DNA of 59,180 nt. Origin: Anaeromyces robustus. Taxonomy: Eukaryota; Neocallimastigomycota; Neocallimastigomycetes; Neocallimastigales; Neocallimastigaceae. The notes beneath the pieces were generated by a model. It worked only from the letters and a program-made list of their open reading frames with translations. It had not been told where the DNA came from and ran no database searches. A program made the position numbers and the translations under genes. Below are positions 54,180 to 59,180 of the stretch, in pieces. The stretch covers positions 5,001 through 64,180 of the forward strand of contig MCFG01000387.1 of assembly GCA_002104895.1 (NCBI GenBank), written 5' to 3'. How positions within the stretch are numbered: the first letter of the stretch is position 1; every line of letters starts with the position of its first letter.

Positions 54180-56085
54180 TCTATAATTTATTATTAATTA
54201 TTTACTATTATTTTAATCATTTATAATTGCTTTATTAATATATATATATTATATATTTTATTATTTTATTATTTAATAATATTTTTCATTAGAATATTTA
54301 AATTGTTATAATAAATTGAATTTTATTTCATCATTTATTAAATTATATTTATTATTTATTATTTTTGTCTATATTTTATATTTATTATTTTTGTCTATAT
54401 TTTATATTTATTATTTTTACTTATATTTGTTATTTATAATTAATTATTGAAATAATAAAATAATTATTATAATCATTAATATTATATATTATTACTTATA
54501 ACTTAATATTATAAAAATAAGTAATAAAAATTATATGATAAAAAAATATTTTTAAATGTTTTATATATAATATTATTATAATATTTTTATTATCTATTAA
54601 TTAGTATCTATTATTTATTATTTTTTATCTATTAATTAATATCTATTATTTATTATTTATTATTTATTAATATTTATTTATTATTTTATTCTATAATTTA
54701 AATAAATTTTTTATAGAGTGTTGGAATATGAATAAACAAATAAATATTTTTTTTTTTTTTTTAATATTTAAATTTTTCATGATTAAATTTTAAGATCAAA
54801 TTTTTTTTAAATTTATTAAAATTTTGCATTTTCAAAATTTGAGATCAGTAAATTTTAGAAATTTTAATAAACAATTTTTAACTTAATTTTTTTAATTTAT
54901 GAAATATTTTAATTAAATGAATAAAAAATTAAAATTTAAATAAATTTTTTTATATTTTTCATATATTTATTTTGAACATATGAAATCCAAAAAAATTAAT
55001 GAATTTCATAAATAGTAATTCTAACCCTAATTATTTATTTAAATATTCATTTATTTTATTTTTTTCATTCATTTAATTTTCAAAAAAAACACGAATTTTA
55101 AGTACAAAACTTTAAAAATTTATTTAATTTATTCACTTAATTTTATTAATTAATTTAATAATAAATTATTAAATCCAATCATTAATTTATTTCCATTTTA
55201 CAGTTCTGGACAAACAAATTAAAAAATAAATTATTTAATTTATTCATTAGAATTTTTGTAAATTTATTTAAATTTTAATTTTTTTTATTTAATTAAATTT
55301 TTCATAAATTAAAAAATAAAGCTAAAAATTTGTTTATTAAAATTTTTAAAATTTACTGATCTAAAAATTTGAAAATGTAAAATTTTTAAAATTTACTGAT
55401 CATAAAATTTGAAAATGCAAAATTTTAAAAATTTAAAAAAAAATTTGATCTTAAAATTTAATCATGAAAAATTTAAATATATAAAAAAAAAAAAAAAAAT
55501 TATTTATTTGTTTATGCATATTCCAACACTCTATAAAAAATTTTATTTAAATTATAGAATAAATATAATAAATATAGAATAAAACAATAAAATAATAAAA
55601 TAATAAAATATAATAAATTAGTAAAAAGAAGTAGTAAATAATAAATAATAAATAATAAATAATAATTTATAATAAATATAAAAAATAATAAAATAATATA
55701 ATCATAAATAATAATAAATAATAAATAATAAATAATAGATATTAATTAATAGATAATAAAAATATTATAATAATATTATATACAAAACATTTAAAAAATA
55801 TCTTTTTATCATACAATTATTATTACTCATTTTTATAATATTAAGTTATAAGTAATAATATATAATATTAATAATTATAATAATTCTTTAATTATTTCAA
55901 TAATCAATAATAAATAACAAATATTAGCAAAAATAATAAATATTAATATATTAAATAATAAGATAATGAAATATAATTAATAAATTAATTATGATTAAAA
56001 TGATAATAAATAATAAATAATTAAAATATAATTATTAAAGTAATTATTAAAATGATAGTAAATAATCAATAATAAATCATAAATA
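54180..56085. repeat. large inverted duplication, arms ~800 bp, central spacer ~250 bp
   Basis: The left arm (about 54180-54990) is closely matched by the reverse complement of the right arm (about 55245-56085). Clear anchors are TATAGAGTGTTGGAATATG (54714-54732) against its complement near 55522-55540, TTTTTCATGATTAAATTTTA (about 54774-54793) against 55451-55470, and AATATTATTATAATATTTTT (about 54571-54590) against 55759-55778. Arm differences are small substitutions and short length changes, so the arms are old enough to have diverged somewhat. The centre (54990-55245) is not duplicated. No open frame is present. Possible explanations are a foldback or MITE-like element or an inverted segmental duplication. 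The word TGTTGGAATATG resembles common copia LTR starts, but in these arms it lies well inside the repeat. Confidence 0.8.
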
Positions 56086-56146
56086 TAGTAAATAATCAAT
56101 AATAAATCATAAATATAGTAAATAATTAATAATAAATCATAAATAT
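56057..56146. repeat. three tandem copies of a 30-bp unit
   Basis: AGTAAATAATCAATAATAAA plus TCATAAATAT is repeated three times, at the outer end of the right arm of the inverted duplication. The left arm has a single related copy. Confidence 0.8.
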
Positions 56147-57549
56147 AGTAAATAATAAATAAATAAATATAGAAAATAAAACATAAAAATTATAAATAAA
56201 TAATAAAATTATAAAAAAATAAATAAAAAATCAAAAATAACAAAATGATAATATAATATATAAATAATAAAATTGTTTTCTTATCATATTATTGTATAGC
56301 TTATTATTATTTGTAATTTATCTACTTCATTATAATTATTATAACTAATTAATTTACTTGTTTGTTTATTCATTCATTTTTTATAGAATATATATAGTTT
56401 AATATATTCAAAAACTTTATTCACTTTATTTCTTTTATAAAATTGATTATTATTTTTATTACTCTATAAATATATATTATTAATAATATAAATATACTAT
56501 TTTTAATTTTAGTATTAATATAAATAAAATAATTAATTTTTTTTTATAAAACTGTAATGATTTTGTGAAATAATTAATAACCGATAAAATAATTTCAATT
56601 ATTTTATCATTTAACTAATAATACTTTAATAGGAAATTATTATATATTCAATAAAATATTAATAAATATAAAATAAATAACATATTTTTTAGTTTATTGT
56701 ATTTATATTTTAATAATACGACTTTGTATTTAATTTTTATCACTTTTTTTTTTAATAAAGCAGTTCTATAAAAATTATTGTTATTTAAAAAATAAATTAA
56801 AAATATCAACGAATCATTTTAAAGTATTTATTATGGCTTTTTTAAAAAAATTATATATATATATATTTATTTATTCTATTTATTTATATATTTATTTATT
56901 CTATTTATTTATTTATTTATTTATTTATGTATTTATTATTATTATTTATTTATTTATTTATTATTTATTATATTTCTTCTTTTATTTTCTATTATTAATT
57001 AATTTTTAATTAATATAGTAAAAAAAAGTATTTAAATATATAATTTAAAATAAATAATTAATTAAATGTCAGAATAATATTTATTGTGTTTATCATAACA
57101 TAATTAACTTATATTATTTATATAAATAAATAACCCCTTAATATTATTGTATCAACCAATAGAAATAATATTTAATCTTTTATTAAATATAAATAGGAAA
57201 TAAATTCTCTATTTATTCTTTTGATTGAAAAAAGAAAGATAATATGTAGTAAATTATTATAAAATATAATAAAGTATCTTAACATAAAATAATAAATATT
57301 TATATATTAATTTTGAAAGATTAAGAGTCTCAACTCACTATAATTGAGCTTTATATAATTTAAGTATTAAATTATAAATATTATAAATGATAATTTTTTA
57401 TAAATAAATATAAACTAACTCATATATATATATATACATATAAATGTTTAACTGAAGAACTAATTAATCAAAATCATTCAAAATAAAAATATTAATTACA
57501 TAATAAAGTATATAAGAATGTAAAAATTTTTGAAATTATATTTTTGTTT

Positions 57550-57835
57550 GAGCTGAATCTTGTCAACCAAACATTTATATCTAAGCTGAAATTATGTCAG
57601 CCAAAAATTTTTTTGAACTGAAATTATGTCAGTCATATCATTTTTAAGATTAAGTCAGCCACATTTATTTGAGCTGAATTATATCCTTTAAGATTAAGCC
57701 AGCTACATTTATTTGAACTGAATTATATTCCATTAAAATTATAATATTAATAATACTTTATTTCTAAATGATATTTTATTTTTACTTGAGCTGTTTATAA
57801 AAATTATGTCAGCCAAGTATAAATAATTAGAAATA
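57550..57835. repeat. cluster of AGCTGA...TCAGCC repeats
   Basis: About eight diverged copies of a 25-32 bp unit with the core GCTGAAATTATGTCAGC. The ends GCTGA and TCAGC are reverse complements, so each good copy can form a small hairpin with a 7-base loop. The unit is followed by CACATTTATTTG in the better copies. The cluster lies 0.8-1.1 kb upstream of the copia-type Gag and may belong to that element's left end, but this is not proven. Confidence 0.7.
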
Positions 57836-58080
57836 AATTAACCAGTAGAGTAATTAATATAAATAAAACTAATAAAATAATAATATTAATTAAACAATAT
57901 TATATGTACATGAAATATTAAAATTAAATTATAACTAAAATATTTGTATAAATTTTCATATAAAATTAAATTTAAAATAATATAAATATATATGAAATAA
58001 ATTCACCAACAAACCAATCAAAAATTTTTTTAAATTAAGTAATATCTAAAATTAAATCTATTAATTAAATTAAAATATAA

Positions 58081-58133
58081 TTAAATATAATTAAATATAA
58101 TTAAATATAATTAAATATAATTAAATATAATTA
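58081..58133. repeat. 10-bp tandem array
   Basis: TTAAATATAA is repeated five times without variation in spacer DNA. Confidence 0.85.
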
Positions 58134-58399
58134 ACAAAATTAAAAAATCAAATAAACTAAAAATAATATAATGACCAATCAAATATAATTAATAAAGGTA
58201 AATACAATAAAAAATAAAAAAAAAATAAAAAAAACCAATCAAAATTTTGATGTTAGATAATATCTAAAGAATAATAATAACTACAATAATAAAATAAATA
58301 AAGATTTATTTATATTAAACATAAATTAATAACAATAATAAGATAAATAAACATTTATTTATATTAAATTAAACATAATTAAATAACAATAGCAAATAA

Positions 58400-59180
58400 T
58401 ATCAATATAACTCCCCTGAATCAGAAATGTGACATAAACAATCTATAAATAATACCCTATATAATAAAAAGGGGGATAACTAAAATATTTATACTATGTA
58501 TGAATAATAGTTGTAAATAATATTATTACATAATTTTTTTTCTTATAAATACAGTTTTTTTTCTCTATTTTCATTGCAAAAAAAAAAAAAAACAACTACA
58601 ATAATTAAATATTGAAAATATATTAAACAAAATAAAATGCCAAGGCCGAGAAATCAAAATCACACCATAAATATTGAAGAAGATAATAGTACGAAAGGTA
58701 TTACATTCAACTATTCAGAAAGCTTCAATAGAATAGTCGAATTATCTACCGACAATTATACTGAATGGAGAACAAACATAATGTACCTATTATGTATTAA
58801 TAATTTAGACAGATATGTAACAGAAGAAAAGGTAGTAAAATTAAGAAAAAGGGACATAAAAGAAAATTTAAATCAATACACTCAAGACAAATTTGATGAA
58901 TCTTTAGTCTATGAAAAATCTACCTCCGAAGATGATATAAAAAAATGATATTTTAGTAAAATGGATAATAACTAACAGTTTAGGTGAAAAAACAAAAAGT
59001 ATAATTCAAAGTCAAAATAAAACTGCTTACCAAATCTGGAAATTACTAAATAAATCATTCACTCGTAGTTCAGAACACAAAAAAGCAGACTTAAAAGACA
59101 AAATTGACAATATGAGATTTAATATTGAAGAAGATATCCATATTTTCATTGCCACACTACAAAACTTGATTGACGAAATT
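58400..59180 (+). mobile_element. Ty1/copia-type LTR element, leader and Gag part, broken, runs off the window
   Basis: The Gag region begins at 58637 with an N-terminal tail, then a segment typical of copia Gag: STDNYTEWRTNIMYLLCINN, continued by words such as TAYQIWKLLNKSF and an acidic-basic helix with MRF...DIHIFIATLQNLIDEI at the window end. These match the family's W-x-L fold (N-Y-x-x-W near the start, W-x-x-L later, and the L-x-x-L helix). Upstream, TATAAATACAG (58545-58555) could be an LTR TATA box and the A run at 58577-58591 part of the leader; the LTR ends and primer site were not identified. The element looks broken about once within what is visible. It is a fossil of low to moderate age judging by how readable Gag still is. 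The rest lies beyond the window. Confidence 0.75.

Larger units (their letters stand above)
53865..58636. other. repeat-rich gene-free stretch
   Basis: It contains the large inverted duplication (54180-56085), a 30-bp tandem repeat at its right end, TTTA-type runs near 56860-56970, the AGCTGA/TCAGC repeat cluster (57550-57835), a 10-bp TTAAATATAA array (58081-58133), and a twice-occurring block ACCAATCAAAA...AATATCTAAA (58014-58051 and 58233-58267). No gene is seen before the copia-type element. Confidence 0.6.

Noticed and set aside
54714-55540. Solo copia LTR bounded by TGTTGGAATATG and CATATTCCAACA
   Set aside because: The flanking sequence is inverted as well, so these words lie inside a larger inverted duplication and are not element ends with a direct target duplication.

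Overview
This window looks like chromosomal DNA of an anaerobic gut fungus (Neocallimastigomycota, the Piromyces/Neocallimastix/Anaeromyces group) that carries the remains of a large nucleocytoplasmic DNA virus (NCLDV). The fungal reading rests on extremely AT-rich spacers full of homopolymers and microsatellites, Asn-rich low-complexity tracts, secreted proteins with CBM18 chitin-binding domains, a GPI-type Cys-rich protein, an ankyrin-type protein, a bacterial-type acyltransferase, and several retroelements. The genus is inference. No rRNA, tRNA or CRISPR was seen.

Layout. 1-2.7 kb: a LINE reverse transcriptase cut by the window edge. 2.7-5.6 kb: gene-free AT-rich DNA with a strong palindrome. 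5.6-23.6 kb: a block of virus-type genes with no recognisable fungal gene among them: the C-terminal part of RNA polymerase subunit 1, family B DNA polymerase, two unknown small ORFs, a D5-type helicase, RNA polymerase subunit 2, family 1 uracil-DNA glycosylase, and a three-domain mRNA capping enzyme. 24.3-27.8 kb: a secreted Cys-rich protein and a protein of unknown function. 28.7-43.0 kb: three secreted proteins on one strand (a 2760-residue repeat-rich protein, a double-CBM18 protein, and a subtilisin-type protease with two CBM18 modules). 44.4-45.7 kb: a membrane acyltransferase of bacterial type. 45.7-52.7 kb: spacer with a decayed second LINE. 52.7-53.9 kb: an ankyrin-type gene. 53.9-58.4 kb: repeats, including a large inverted duplication. 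58.6 kb to the end: the start of a Ty1/copia-type element.

How the virus-type genes fit together. DNA polymerase B, D5 helicase and uracil-DNA glycosylase form a replication and repair set. RPB1, RPB2 and the capping enzyme form a transcription set. Together they fit a virus that replicates and transcribes in the cytoplasm, as asfarviruses and poxviruses do. The capping enzyme has the triphosphatase-guanylyltransferase-methyltransferase order and the length of the African swine fever virus enzyme, so an Asfuvirales-like origin is my best inference; phylogeny would decide. About half of the recognised genes look broken or incomplete and the others look whole. No capsid or packaging gene is present, so I read the block as a fossil insertion, moderately old and partly decayed.

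The flanking secreted genes suggest a role at the cell wall or outside the cell. Nothing in the sequence links them functionally to the viral block.
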